Shown in pieces: positions 8,539-16,746 of a stretch of 64,000 nucleotides of DNA (position 1 is the first letter of the stretch; every line of letters begins with the position of its first letter). Both the position numbers and the translations under genes were made by a program. The notes beneath the pieces were generated by a model. The model was not told the DNA's origin. It saw only the letters and a program-made list of their open reading frames with translations, and ran no database searches. Source of the stretch: Thiomicrorhabdus sp963677355 (GTDB lineage Bacteria > Pseudomonadota > Gammaproteobacteria > Thiomicrospirales > Thiomicrospiraceae); NCBI GenBank assembly GCA_963677355.2, contig CAXXXQ010000004.1, positions 1 through 64,000 on the forward strand, in the 5' to 3' direction.

Positions 8539-8961
8539 TTATTTTTCGGGGCGGTTTTTCAAATTACTGTTTTTGATTTTGCGTATTAAGTGCAAAAAAC
8601 TCTGGTGCAAGGTCTGATTATCGATGTCTTGCATCCCCTTGCGACCCAAAACCACAATATCATACCCACTTAAATCCGATTTATGTAGGCGAAATGCCTC
8701 TCTTGCGACTCTTTTTACTCGATTTCGCCATACGGCACGTTGTAACTGCTTTTTAGCGATGGCTAATCCAAGACGCGGATAGTCCTTGCCGTTAGGTCGA
8801 ACAATCATCGTCCAGTTACGATTACCGAATCGTTCAGCTTGAGCAAACACATGAGAATAGGAGTTTGGGGTTAACAATCGAACCGATTTAGGAAAATCGT
8901 TATTCGCTTGTTCAAAAGAAGGGGTTTCCGGGCGAGTAGCCGACTCTTTTTGAGAATTCAT
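8539..8961 (-). CDS. rnpA: Ribonuclease P protein component
   Basis: A 140-residue basic protein that binds the RNase P RNA and helps mature tRNA 5' ends. The signature RNRVKR box is at residues 79-84, within a longer VWRNRVKRVAREAFR stretch, and the phosphate-binding core begins at SVRLLTPNSYSHVF. The start at ATG 8961 follows a strong GGGGAG SD; the frame remains open upstream to 9003, but that would add an unlikely leader. About 25 residues precede the conserved core, slightly more than in E. coli. It is downstream of rpmH, as is usual. Confidence 0.94.
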   Translation of the reverse strand: MNSQKESATRPETPSFEQANNDFPKSVRLLTPNSYSHVFAQAERFGNRNWTMIVRPNGKDYPRLGLAIAKKQLQRAVWRNRVKRVAREAFRLHKSDLSGYDIVVLGRKGMQDIDNQTLHQSFLHLIRKIKNSNLKNRPEK

Positions 8962-9013
8962 GACACTCCCCAGAAGTTGTCCGAGGGTGCGGAAAGACCA
9001 CACCTCATCGAGA

Positions 9014-9148
9014 CTATACTGTTAAGCGCTTACGTCCTTTTGCACGACGAGCAGCTAGAACTTTACGACCGTTTTTAGTCGCCATACGAGCACGGAAACC
9101 GTGAGTACGTGCACGCTTAATTACGCTTGGTTGAAATGTACGTTTCAT
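9014..9148 (-). CDS. rpmH: 50S ribosomal protein L34
   Basis: A 44-residue, very basic ribosomal protein, read directly from the minus strand. It begins MKRTFQPSVIKRARTHGF, contains RARMATKNGRKVLAARRAKG and ends RKRLTV before a TAG stop, which matches L34 over its full length. The SD (AAGGACAG) lies just upstream. rpmH leads the rpmH-rnpA-yidC cluster, and near oriC this order is typical of Proteobacteria. Confidence 0.97.
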   Translation of the reverse strand: MKRTFQPSVIKRARTHGFRARMATKNGRKVLAARRAKGRKRLTV

Positions 9149-9192
9149 GTCACTGTCCTTAAAATTTCTATTCCGAATTCGGAAAACCGAGG

Positions 9193-9221
9193 ATTATATA
9201 GAGTTATCTAAAAGAAAACAA
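9193..9221 (-). promoter_or_regulatory. Putative promoter of rpmH
   Basis: On the minus strand a perfect TATAAT (9198 to 9193) is preceded, after 17 bases, by TTGTTT (9221 to 9216). It lies 45 bases upstream of the rpmH start. The -10 is convincing while the -35 is only half conserved. Confidence 0.45.
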
Positions 9222-9357
9222 CAACCTAATACGAAATAAAATGAAATATTGTAAAAAAGCTGTCACACGGCGCGCGCTGACCATTAATCCCATATAAATC
9301 ATTAACTTGAATGTATTCAGAAATTAATCATACAAGTTGTAGTCATTCCTGAAAAAC

Positions 9358-9373
9358 ACACAACTAGTTGTGT
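9358..9373. repeat. 16-bp perfect palindrome between yqaA-like gene and rpmH
   Basis: The sequence ACACAACTAGTTGTGT is its own reverse complement. It lies 25 bases beyond the stop of the YqaA-like gene and about 210 bases upstream of rpmH. It could be an operator or an RNA hairpin; there is no adjacent T run to make it a terminator. Confidence 0.4.
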
Positions 9374-9398
9374 TGCAAACACGGTCAGGCACACATCT

Positions 9399-9836
9399 TC
9401 AAATATTCAAAACACCGTAAGCCAGCACAAGATACCTTAAACCTTTCCCTAGCGTGACCAATAACAAAAAGCCAATAAAATTCACTCTTAAAACACCCGC
9501 CACCAAGGTAAGCGGATCGCCAATCACCGGAACCCAGGCAAATAACAAACTAGCCAGACCCCACTTTTCAAAACGCTGTCGGGTCTTGGCAAACTGCTCA
9601 TCTGAAATTTTCAGCAGTCTGTGTCTTAGGTAATCTCCCCCATAAAGCCCTATGGCGTAGTTGACCACCGAACCCAACACATTACCGAAGGTCGCAATCA
9701 AAACCAGTATTACCGGGTTAAAACCGTTTAACAGGAGCGCGCCAAGTACAATTTCCGAACTCAGCGGTAAAACCGTTGCCGCTAAAAACGCTGACAAAAA
9801 CATGCCTACCCAACCGAGTTCAGAAAAGAATTCCAT
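9399..9836 (-). CDS. YqaA / DedA-type membrane protein
   Basis: A 145-residue inner-membrane protein of the SNARE-associated (DedA, VTT) superfamily, YqaA branch. Visible features are a re-entrant hydrophobic segment with LPLSSEIVLGALLLNG near residues 23-38, FGNVLGSVVNYAIGLYGG near 50-67, and the conserved WVPVIGDPLTLVAGVLR near 100-116, which contains the G-D-P motif of this family. Some DedA relatives flip or scramble lipids, but the role of YqaA is unknown. It is divergent from the TauE/SafE gene, with a short tandem repeat in the shared upstream region. Confidence 0.85.
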   Translation of the reverse strand: MEFFSELGWVGMFLSAFLAATVLPLSSEIVLGALLLNGFNPVILVLIATFGNVLGSVVNYAIGLYGGDYLRHRLLKISDEQFAKTRQRFEKWGLASLLFAWVPVIGDPLTLVAGVLRVNFIGFLLLVTLGKGLRYLVLAYGVLNI

Positions 9837-9838
9837 TT

Positions 9839-9896
9839 AATGACCTATTTACTACCTAATAATGACCTATTTACTACCTAATAATGACCAATTTAC
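9839..9896. repeat. 22-bp tandem repeat, 2.6 copies
   Basis: Two identical 22-base units (AATGACCTATTTACTACCTA plus AT) run at 9839-9860 and 9861-9882. A third, diverged partial copy follows at 9883-9896. The array starts directly at the start codon of the YqaA-like gene and lies in the divergent region before the TauE/SafE gene. Copy number may vary between strains by slippage. Confidence 0.85.
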
Positions 9897-9993
9897 GAAC
9901 GCATAAACTTTGAATTTTTTGCAGATTATCAACATGCAGCTAAACCACTCCTTATAATATACCCCTCCTTAATCCGCAAAAAACAGCTTTCGC

Positions 9994-10803
9994 ATGCTTG
10001 AACCGCTCTACATTGAATTGATCATTTATCTCGCTACCGGAGCGATCGTCGGTGTGGCTGCAGGTTTATTAGGAATTGGCGGAGGACTGTTGATTGTACC
10101 GGTGCTTAGCTCGGTATTTGTTTACTTCTTGGATACCGAAGATGTCGTTCACCTAGCAATCGGAACCTCTTTAGCGACCATAGTCGTTACCTCGCTCTCA
10201 TCGGTACAGGCTCACCATAAACACGGTGCGGTTCGTTGGGATGCTTTTAAACTTCTGGCAGCCGGCGTACTATTCGGCGCTTTTATCGGCGGTTGGAGCT
10301 CGCAGTTTGTCGCTTCCAATATTTTGGGACAAGTCTTCGGCTTTTTGGAGTTACTCATTGCTCTAAATATGTTACTTGCCTTTAAGCCAAATCCTAGCCG
10401 TCAACTACCCGGATTTGTAGGCAACAGCTTTGCCGGTACTCTTATCGGATCGATATCATCTCTAGTCGGAATCGGCGGGGGAACTTTAACGACGCCTTAT
10501 TTATTGTGGAACAATATTTCCATGCATCAGGCAATCGCCACCTCAACGGCCGTCAGCATCCCGGTAGCTATTTCCGGAACAATCGGCTTTCTGATCGCCG
10601 GGCTGGATGCAACCCATCTACCCGAATACGCTCTCGGTTATATTTACCTACCCGCCTTTTTCGGGATTGTACTTGCCAGTTATTTCACCGCCCCCATCGG
10701 AGCGCGGCTCGCACATAAATTACCGGTCAAAATCTTGAAGAGATTCTTCGGAGTTTTCCTGATTTTATTGGCGATAAAAATGCTATTTTTTACAAAACTT
10801 TGA
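9994..10803 (+). CDS. TauE/SafE family sulfite/anion exporter
   Basis: A 269-residue polytopic membrane protein (about eight hydrophobic segments) of the TauE/SafE/YfcA family. The two homologous halves each carry the glycine-rich family motif: LLGIGGGLLIVPVL near 24-37 and VGIGGGTLTTPYL near 157-169. Family members export sulfite, sulfoacetate or other organosulfur anions. In a sulfur oxidiser, export of sulfite or a related anion would be plausible, but the substrate cannot be read from sequence. It is next to oriC and has no partner gene. Confidence 0.86.
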   Translation: MLEPLYIELIIYLATGAIVGVAAGLLGIGGGLLIVPVLSSVFVYFLDTEDVVHLAIGTSLATIVVTSLSSVQAHHKHGAVRWDAFKLLAAGVLFGAFIGGWSSQFVASNILGQVFGFLELLIALNMLLAFKPNPSRQLPGFVGNSFAGTLIGSISSLVGIGGGTLTTPYLLWNNISMHQAIATSTAVSIPVAISGTIGFLIAGLDATHLPEYALGYIYLPAFFGIVLASYFTAPIGARLAHKLPVKILKRFFGVFLILLAIKMLFFTKL

Positions 10804-11199
10804 TAACCGCAGAAAAGTCTTATAATTCAATAAATTAAATTATAACAAAATCGAGTTATCCACATGCTTTATATACAGACTTATCCACAGAAAAAAACCT
10901 TGTTTTAAAGTTATTCACAGGTATACTATTTCCATTGCCCATAATGTGACGCCAAAACAACCGAAGTACGTAAATTTATTTATATCGGATATAGAAAAAA
11001 TATAAGGCCGTCACCGCTAAACTTTGGCTCTATCTACACTAAAAATATAACCGGTCAAACCGGTATTGGCGGAAACCTGTTTTCTGCTGTCACTCTCATT
11101 GCTAGGTTCGCCGTTGAACCTAAAAAAGAACTAGAAAAACAAGATAATCAGGATCACGCTGATAACTGCATGTGCGTGAATTTTTTTGAGGATACTACT
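10804..11199. other. Chromosomal replication origin (oriC)
   Basis: The non-coding 396 bases between the TauE/SafE gene and dnaA hold an AT-rich stretch at about 10819-10855, including the inverted repeat TTATAATT / AATTATAA, then a cluster of three DnaA boxes, then AT-rich spacer up to dnaA. Position next to dnaA-dnaN-recF-gyrB and rpmH fits the standard bacterial origin layout. The AT-rich segment left of the boxes is the likely unwinding element. No further perfect DnaA box was found in the remaining spacer. Confidence 0.85.
10856..10919 (+). promoter_or_regulatory. Three DnaA boxes
   Basis: Two perfect consensus boxes TTATCCACA lie at 10856-10864 and 10881-10889, and one variant TTATTCACA at 10911-10919. 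All have the same orientation, with start-to-start spacings of 25 and 30 bases. They lie 280 bases upstream of dnaA and may serve both initiation and dnaA autoregulation. Confidence 0.92.
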
Positions 11200-12573
11200 T
11201 TGTCTACACTTTGGTCTCAAAGTCTAAAATTTTTGGAAAACGATCTGAACGACCAGCAATTCCATACTTGGATTCGCCCCCTTCAAGCCGTTGAAGAAGA
11301 ATCGGTCATTCGTCTGCTCGCGCCTTCCACATTTATATTGGACTGGGTAAATAAAAGATTGATGGAAAATATCCGTCAGGCGGTCTCTATGGCCGCTCCA
11401 ACCAATACCCCGGATGTACTGCTGGAAATCGGTGATTATACGATTGAAGCCGTCAACGACCCGGAACCGACGGTACCGCAACCGCTACAAAAAGAGACTA
11501 AATCAAAAGCGGAAACCAAAAACAGTGCTGACAAAATAAAAAAATCCGGGATCAAGCATAACTTAAATACCAGCTTCACCTTTGAAACTTTTGTTGAAGG
11601 TAAAGCCAACCAGCTGGCAGCGGCCGCCGCTCGTCAGGTAGCCGAGAATCCTGGGGGCAGTTATAACCCATTCTTTATCTATGGCGGCGTCGGCTTAGGT
11701 AAAACCCACTTGATGCACGCGATCGGTAACCAACTAATGAAAGACAAACCGGATGCCCGGGTGGTTTACTTGCATTCCGAACGTTTCGTTGCCGACATGG
11801 TTAATGCTCTACGACACAATAAGATTGATGAATTCAAACGCTTTTACCGCTCTTTAGATGCACTGTTAATTGATGACATTCAATTCTTTGCCAATAAAGA
11901 GCAGTCACAGGAAGAGTTCTTCCATACATTCAATACGCTACTGGAAGGCAACAAACAGGTTATTCTGACCAGTGACCGTTTCCCTAAAGAAGTGGATGGC
12001 CTGGAAGACCGTCTTAAATCCCGTTTCGGCTGGGGATTAACCATCGCGGTCGAACCGCCCGAATTTGAAATGCGTGTAGCAATCTTGCTGAAAAAGGCTT
12101 CCGAATACGGAGTCGTGCTACCCGACGAAGTGGCTTTTTTCATTGCCAAACGTTTACGCGGTAACGTTCGTGATCTCGAAGGTGCCTTGAAACGAGTCGG
12201 CGCTTACGCTCAGTTTACTCAACAAGCCTTGACGGTTGATGTGGTCAAAGAAGCACTGAAAGATCTGCTGGCTTTACAACAAAAAATGGTTACGTTGGAA
12301 AACATTCAAAAAACCGTTGCCGATTATTATAAAATCCGAGTTGCGGATATTTTATCGAAGCGTCGTTCACGTAACGTTGCGCGCCCAAGACAGATTGCAA
12401 TGAGTATCGCCAAAGAGCTGACCAACCACAGTCTGCCGGAAATTGGTGATGCCTTCGGCGGGCGAGACCATACGACGGTTTTGCACGCAGTGCGCAAGGT
12501 AAAAGAGTTACGCGAAACAGATCATCATATTGATGAAGACTTTAATAGTTTAATTCGAATCATTACCAATTAG
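11200..12573 (+). CDS. dnaA: Chromosomal replication initiator DnaA
   Basis: A 457-residue AAA+ initiator that binds DnaA boxes and melts oriC. Domain I begins STLWSQSLKFLENDL and matches E. coli from its first residues. A variable linker with many lysines spans about 95-120. The ATPase domain has Walker A GGVGLGKTH at 162-170 and Walker B LLIDDIQFF at 222-230. Domain IV has the DnaA signature GGRDHTTVLHA in the C-terminal 45 residues. The start is set at TTG 11200, with GAGGA seven bases upstream; an in-frame ATG at 11170 would add ten unconserved residues and has no SD. dnaN follows after 32 bases. Confidence 0.97.
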   Translation: MSTLWSQSLKFLENDLNDQQFHTWIRPLQAVEEESVIRLLAPSTFILDWVNKRLMENIRQAVSMAAPTNTPDVLLEIGDYTIEAVNDPEPTVPQPLQKETKSKAETKNSADKIKKSGIKHNLNTSFTFETFVEGKANQLAAAAARQVAENPGGSYNPFFIYGGVGLGKTHLMHAIGNQLMKDKPDARVVYLHSERFVADMVNALRHNKIDEFKRFYRSLDALLIDDIQFFANKEQSQEEFFHTFNTLLEGNKQVILTSDRFPKEVDGLEDRLKSRFGWGLTIAVEPPEFEMRVAILLKKASEYGVVLPDEVAFFIAKRLRGNVRDLEGALKRVGAYAQFTQQALTVDVVKEALKDLLALQQKMVTLENIQKTVADYYKIRVADILSKRRSRNVARPRQIAMSIAKELTNHSLPEIGDAFGGRDHTTVLHAVRKVKELRETDHHIDEDFNSLIRIITN

Positions 12574-12605
12574 TTTTATAGCAAACAGTATTAAGGGTAC
12601 ATGGC

Positions 12606-13715
12606 ATGAAAATCACTTTAACTCGTGAAAACCTTCTCAAAGTTCTGCAAACCGTCGGTGGCGTCGTTGAAAAACGCCAGACCATGCCAATACTTGGCAA
12701 TATCCTGTTTCAAGTAGCGGAAAACACGTTAATCGTAACCGCTTCGGATTTAGAGATCGAAACTCGTGCCCAAACTGAACTGGAATCCTCGGATACCAAC
12801 CAGTTCGCCATTACCCTGCCGGCCATGAAACTGATTAATATCGTGCGTTCGCTTCCGGACGGCCTAACCATCGTCATGGAATTTGAAGAGTCCCGTTGCA
12901 ACCTATCTGCCGGACGTTCACGCTTTAAACTATCTACACTACCGGCCGAAGATTTCCCGACTATCGATCTGACTCAGACCGACATGTCGTTCTCGCTATC
13001 ACAACACCAGTTGAAACAGCTAATCGCCCACTCCAGTTTTGCCATGGCCAGTCAGGACGTGCGTTTTTATTTGAACGGTATGCTGTTTGATATCAGCAAT
13101 CAATCTCTGCGCGTTGTGGCTACCGACGGCCACCGCCTGTCAACCTGTTCAACAGATTTAGCGATCGACGGCTTAGTTCCGACGCAAGCGATTTTGCCAA
13201 GAAAAGGGGTGATCGAACTGTCTAAACTGATCGGTGACGATGACACTTTAATCGAATTTGCCTTAGCTAAAAACTACCTGACCGTTCAATTCGAAGAAAC
13301 CGTATTCACCTGTAAACTGGTAGACGGCCGTTTCCCTGATTACCGCCGCGTCATTCCTCAACACAATGATCAGTATGTACAGACCGATCGCGAATTGTTA
13401 AGAAGCTTGTTGCAACGTGCCTCGATTCTTTCCAATGACAAATTCAAAGGTATTCGCTTAGTGCTATCCAATAATCTATTGGCGGTCAATGCTTCTAACA
13501 GCGAACAGGATGAGTCGCACGAAGATATGGCAATCGACTATCAAGGCACAGAAATGGAAGTGGGCTTCAATGTCAGTTATATTCTGGATGTATTAAACTC
13601 GATGCAAGAAGACAGCGTGACATTACAAATGAAAGATGCCAACAGTAGCTGCCTGATCGAAGGCCAGACGGATATCTGCCAGTGCCAGCATGTCATCATG
13701 CCGATGCGTCTATAA
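12606..13715 (+). CDS. dnaN: DNA polymerase III beta subunit (sliding clamp)
   Basis: A 369-residue protein of normal clamp length, beginning MKITLTRENLLKVLQTVGGV and ending with HVIMPMRL, the conserved C-terminal strand of the clamp. The internal blocks ATDGHRLS near 175-182 and DGRFPDYRRVIP near 240-251 are typical. It encircles DNA and tethers polymerase III and other partners. It follows dnaA closely and is probably cotranscribed with it. The gene after it is not recF but a cation transporter. Confidence 0.97.
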   Translation: MKITLTRENLLKVLQTVGGVVEKRQTMPILGNILFQVAENTLIVTASDLEIETRAQTELESSDTNQFAITLPAMKLINIVRSLPDGLTIVMEFEESRCNLSAGRSRFKLSTLPAEDFPTIDLTQTDMSFSLSQHQLKQLIAHSSFAMASQDVRFYLNGMLFDISNQSLRVVATDGHRLSTCSTDLAIDGLVPTQAILPRKGVIELSKLIGDDDTLIEFALAKNYLTVQFEETVFTCKLVDGRFPDYRRVIPQHNDQYVQTDRELLRSLLQRASILSNDKFKGIRLVLSNNLLAVNASNSEQDESHEDMAIDYQGTEMEVGFNVSYILDVLNSMQEDSVTLQMKDANSSCLIEGQTDICQCQHVIMPMRL

Positions 13716-13750
13716 TCCAAGCCTTACCTGTTTTGAACAACCATTAGTCA

Positions 13751-14647
13751 ATGATCAGTAAAACTCAGTGGGTCAGGCTCGCTACCTATGCCTCGGTAGC
13801 CGTCGCCTTGACTCTTGTCTTTATCAAAATGGTTGCTTGGGCGCGTACCGATTCGGTCGGAATTCTCGCCTCTTTACTCGATTCCGCGTTAGATGTGGCA
13901 GCCTCGGTCATGATTGCGATCGCCGTCATGATTGCCCAACGTCCACCCGATAATGAACACCGCTTCGGCCACGGCAAGGCAGAACCCTTGGCTTCACTGG
14001 CACAAAGCGTTTTTATTGCCGGCTCGGCTTTTTATTTGATTATTTACGCGCTCGAACGACTTTGGCAAACTGAACCGATTCAGAACGCCGACAGTGCCAT
14101 GTTGTATATGGGTTTTACACTGCTTCTAACCTTTATACTGATCGCGTTCCAACGTTACGTCATCTATAAAACCGGATCAACGGCCATTCGTGCCGACTCC
14201 CTGCACTATGTCAGCGATATCGGCAGTACTTTTGTTGTATTGATTGGGCTTTGGCTAAGTCACATACAATGGCTGGATCCGTTTTTTGCACTGCTCATTG
14301 CCTCGTTTATCCTAAAAAGCGCTTTTGATATCGCTAAAGATTCCGCTAACCAACTGCTGGATAGAGAACTACCTGAGGCGCTACGCCAACAGATCCAACA
14401 GATCATTCTCGATACACCAAACGTCAAAGGCTTTAACGACTTGCGTACTTATCAGTCCGGCCCCAACCGCTTCGTGCAGTTTGACTTGGAACTAGACGAT
14501 GATTTGAGCCTAAAGCAAGCGCACACTATCAGCGAAGCCGTCACCGCAAAACTCAAACTATTCGATGCCGACCTGGACGTGATGATCCATCAAGAACCGG
14601 TCAGTCTCAAAGATGACCCGACCCACCATAGCTGGGGTCAAGATTAG
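13751..14647 (+). CDS. Cation diffusion facilitator (FieF-like)
   Basis: A 298-residue CDF metal/proton antiporter with six membrane segments in the first 200 residues and a cytoplasmic C-terminal domain with histidines. The transport site is intact: D44 and D48 in LDSALD and H152 and D156 in HYVSD, the same D-D-H-D arrangement as in E. coli FieF, which moves Zn2+ and Fe2+ out of the cell. The cytoplasmic metal-binding tail includes VMIHQEP. It is inserted between dnaN (35 bases upstream) and recF (2 bases downstream), so it is probably translationally coupled to recF. This breaks the common dnaN-recF adjacency. Confidence 0.92.
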   Translation: MISKTQWVRLATYASVAVALTLVFIKMVAWARTDSVGILASLLDSALDVAASVMIAIAVMIAQRPPDNEHRFGHGKAEPLASLAQSVFIAGSAFYLIIYALERLWQTEPIQNADSAMLYMGFTLLLTFILIAFQRYVIYKTGSTAIRADSLHYVSDIGSTFVVLIGLWLSHIQWLDPFFALLIASFILKSAFDIAKDSANQLLDRELPEALRQQIQQIILDTPNVKGFNDLRTYQSGPNRFVQFDLELDDDLSLKQAHTISEAVTAKLKLFDADLDVMIHQEPVSLKDDPTHHSWGQD

Positions 14648-14649
14648 TC

Positions 14650-15756
14650 ATGACCCAACTGACTAAACTGACCATTCAGAATTTTAGAAATTGCCGCCAT
14701 GCCCAGTTCGATTTTGCTTCCGGTCTCAACTTAATCGTCGGCGACAATGCCGCCGGTAAAACCGCCATTATTGAAGCGATTTGGTTGCTGGCAACCGGAC
14801 GCTCTTTCCGCTCCCAGAAGTCAAGCCATTTGATTCAACACGAAACCGAATCCTGCACGCTATTCTGCGAAACCGCTTCCAGCCACGATAACAACGACAC
14901 CCATAAAATCGGCGTACAGAAAACCTTGGATCACACACTATTGCGTATTGACGGCGAAACCGTCAAATCGCACGGCGCCATCGCTAGACTTCTCCCCATC
15001 CAGCTGCTGACGCCGGAAAGCCACAAGTTACTTGAAGAGGGACCTAAAGCCCGCCGTCAATTTATGGACTGGGGTTGCTTTCATCAGTCGGATAAATTTA
15101 TGCATCATTGGCGTAATTATCAGAAAGGCTTGAAACAGCGTAACCACGCCTTAAAAAAACATTTGCCCAAAGAACAGGTGCAACTATGGGATCACACCTT
15201 GGTAGAAAACGCTCTGCAAATTGACCAGATCCGTCAAGCTTATCTGCAAGAGTTAACACCTTATCTGACCACTTTCTGTCAGGCACTTATGCCGGAAATT
15301 GAAACCGAGGTTGTCTGCCAGTATCGTGCCGGCTGGCCGAAAGCTACGGATGATTTATATGCTCTCTATGAAAGCAACTACTTAAAAGATAAACAGCAAG
15401 GCCACACTCAGTATGGGGCCCATCGTGCCGATATCCGCTTCAAGTTCAATAACCAGGAAGCGATGAATATCCTGTCACGCGGTCAACAAAAATTATTTGT
15501 CTGCGCACTGTTACTGGCTCAGGCCAGCCTACATGAAAAAGTCGTTAATGAACCGGTCATCATGCTGATCGACGACCTGCCTGCCGAACTGGACGAAAAT
15601 CACCGTTTAAAACTTTTGGAACTTCTTCAAATACTCAACATTCAGCATGTCATTACCAGCACTTCGTTGCAGTTGATTCCGGTACTTAATCAAGCCACAA
15701 CCCAACAATGGATGCTGTCAAAAGGTCAATTAAGCACAGCGGTCAATTCCGATTAA
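14650..15756 (+). CDS. recF: DNA repair protein RecF
   Basis: A 368-residue SMC-like ATPase that helps load RecA at single-strand gaps. It opens with LTKLTIQNFRNCRHAQFDF, has Walker A GDNAAGKT at 31-38 and ends with the signature/Walker B region (ILSRGQQKLFVCALLLAQ, then MLIDDLPAELDENH). Length is normal. The start is two bases after the stop of the cation transporter gene, so it depends on the upstream transcript or on coupling. Confidence 0.96.
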   Translation: MTQLTKLTIQNFRNCRHAQFDFASGLNLIVGDNAAGKTAIIEAIWLLATGRSFRSQKSSHLIQHETESCTLFCETASSHDNNDTHKIGVQKTLDHTLLRIDGETVKSHGAIARLLPIQLLTPESHKLLEEGPKARRQFMDWGCFHQSDKFMHHWRNYQKGLKQRNHALKKHLPKEQVQLWDHTLVENALQIDQIRQAYLQELTPYLTTFCQALMPEIETEVVCQYRAGWPKATDDLYALYESNYLKDKQQGHTQYGAHRADIRFKFNNQEAMNILSRGQQKLFVCALLLAQASLHEKVVNEPVIMLIDDLPAELDENHRLKLLELLQILNIQHVITSTSLQLIPVLNQATTQQWMLSKGQLSTAVNSD

Positions 15757-15793
15757 GCAATTTCTTTATTAAAAAAAATCTTTAGTTATAATT

Positions 15794-15822
15794 TTGAGAG
15801 TGCACTTTCTGCACAGTATAAA
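15794..15822 (+). promoter_or_regulatory. Promoter with palindrome in the spacer
   Basis: TTGAGA at 15794-15799 and TATAAA at 15817-15822 are separated by exactly 17 bases. The spacer contains GTGCA-CTTTC-TGCAC (15800-15814), a perfect 5-bp inverted repeat, which would place an operator between -35 and -10. It precedes the small membrane protein gene at 15838, which therefore seems to have its own regulated promoter. Confidence 0.6.
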
Positions 15823-15837
15823 AATAAAGAGGATACT

Positions 15838-16212
15838 ATGACTGATCAGCAAGAAACATCAAGCGTACAAGCGCCCGAACCAAACGAAGTTTCAACCAAC
15901 CTTCCGACTATTATCTATGTGCTTTATCTAACCAGTTTGGTGGTTGGAATCACTTCAATTGTCGGTGTCGTTCTGGCTTATATCAATAAAGGCGAAGACA
16001 ACTATCTAGATAGTCACTATCAATTCCAAATTCGTACTTTCTGGATCGGCTTGCTGTACACCCTTATCGGTTTTGTCTTAATCCCTATTTTTATTGGCTG
16101 GTTAATCTTATTGTTTGTGGTGATCTGGATCATTATCCGCTGCGCCAAAGGCCTGAAATTTCTTGGTAAAAAACAACCACTGCCGGATGCGACCAGCTGG
16201 ATGTTTGGTTAA
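15838..16212 (+). CDS. Small COG3671-like membrane protein
   Basis: A 124-residue inner-membrane protein with a charged, proline-rich N-terminus (about 24 residues) and three hydrophobic segments near 25-48, 66-88 and 88-104. The sequence SHYQFQIRTFWIGLL between the first two segments is characteristic of a widespread gammaproteobacterial membrane family (COG3671/DUF4870-like). Its function is unknown. The SD (GAGGA) is good. It sits between recF and gyrB with its own promoter and a terminator. Confidence 0.82.
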   Translation: MTDQQETSSVQAPEPNEVSTNLPTIIYVLYLTSLVVGITSIVGVVLAYINKGEDNYLDSHYQFQIRTFWIGLLYTLIGFVLIPIFIGWLILLFVVIWIIIRCAKGLKFLGKKQPLPDATSWMFG

Positions 16213-16224
16213 CTGTCTATTGCT

Positions 16225-16255
16225 AAAAAAGGCCGTCATTTACGGCCTTTTAATT
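16225..16255 (+). terminator. Terminator after the small membrane protein gene
   Basis: A perfect 10-bp stem, AAAAGGCCGT paired with ACGGCCTTTT, has a 5-base loop and ends in a short T-rich tail. It lies 14 bases past the stop at 16212. Confidence 0.8.
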
Positions 16256-16746
16256 CAAAACTCTGTATAGTACAAGTTGATTTATTTTAAGCTTAATCTA
16301 TTCAAATTAATCTCACCAACAACCAAATCTCGGCCCATAAAATTACCCAACTCAGCAGTACAAATACTTTTTAACTTTCTTTCCTATTTACTATCAAATA
16401 CGGTCTAATTGATAGCTTCTAAAATTAATGAGACCGGCGCCTTCCTAATGGGAAACCCTCACTCTTTTCTACAAAAACTTATTCAATTTTCATTTTTTCC
16501 CCGTGTTTTTATCACGCCTGAAAATTGGACAAATCCGGCAACTTTTTGAATGCCATTTATAAAAATTATTTTTAGGCCAATTTATGACACATAACTTATT
16601 GTTTTATATGTAAAAAATAACACACAACAAGGTCATGCATTTATTGGGGTTTTATGGTAAAATTTTAGGGATTTTTAAGTAGCAAAAACAACCCGAATTT
16701 TTAGGCCTGATTGGCTCTAAAACATTCCATAAAAGAAATTGAGTTT
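16256..16746. other. Long intergenic region upstream of gyrB
   Basis: About 490 AT-rich bases without a recognisable gene. A weak hairpin (CGGTCT at 16401-16406 with AGACCG at 16431-16436, plus AATT pairs inside) is the only structure noted apart from the gyrB promoter candidate. No tRNA-like or known riboswitch pattern was recognised. A small RNA gene could be hidden here but nothing in the sequence proves one. Confidence 0.5.
16655..16663 (+). promoter_or_regulatory. Candidate extended -10 promoter of gyrB
   Basis: TGGTAAAAT at 16655-16663 contains the extended -10 TGN followed by TAAAAT, 84 bases before the gyrB start. No good -35 is seen 17 bases upstream, as is often the case for extended -10 promoters. 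Confidence 0.4.

Noticed and set aside
9839..9896. CRISPR array
   Set aside because: Units abut without spacers and there are no cas genes; it is a simple tandem repeat.
11170..11199. ATG start ten codons upstream of dnaA
   Set aside because: No SD, no similarity to DnaA, while TTG 11200 has GAGGA and aligns with known DnaA N-termini.
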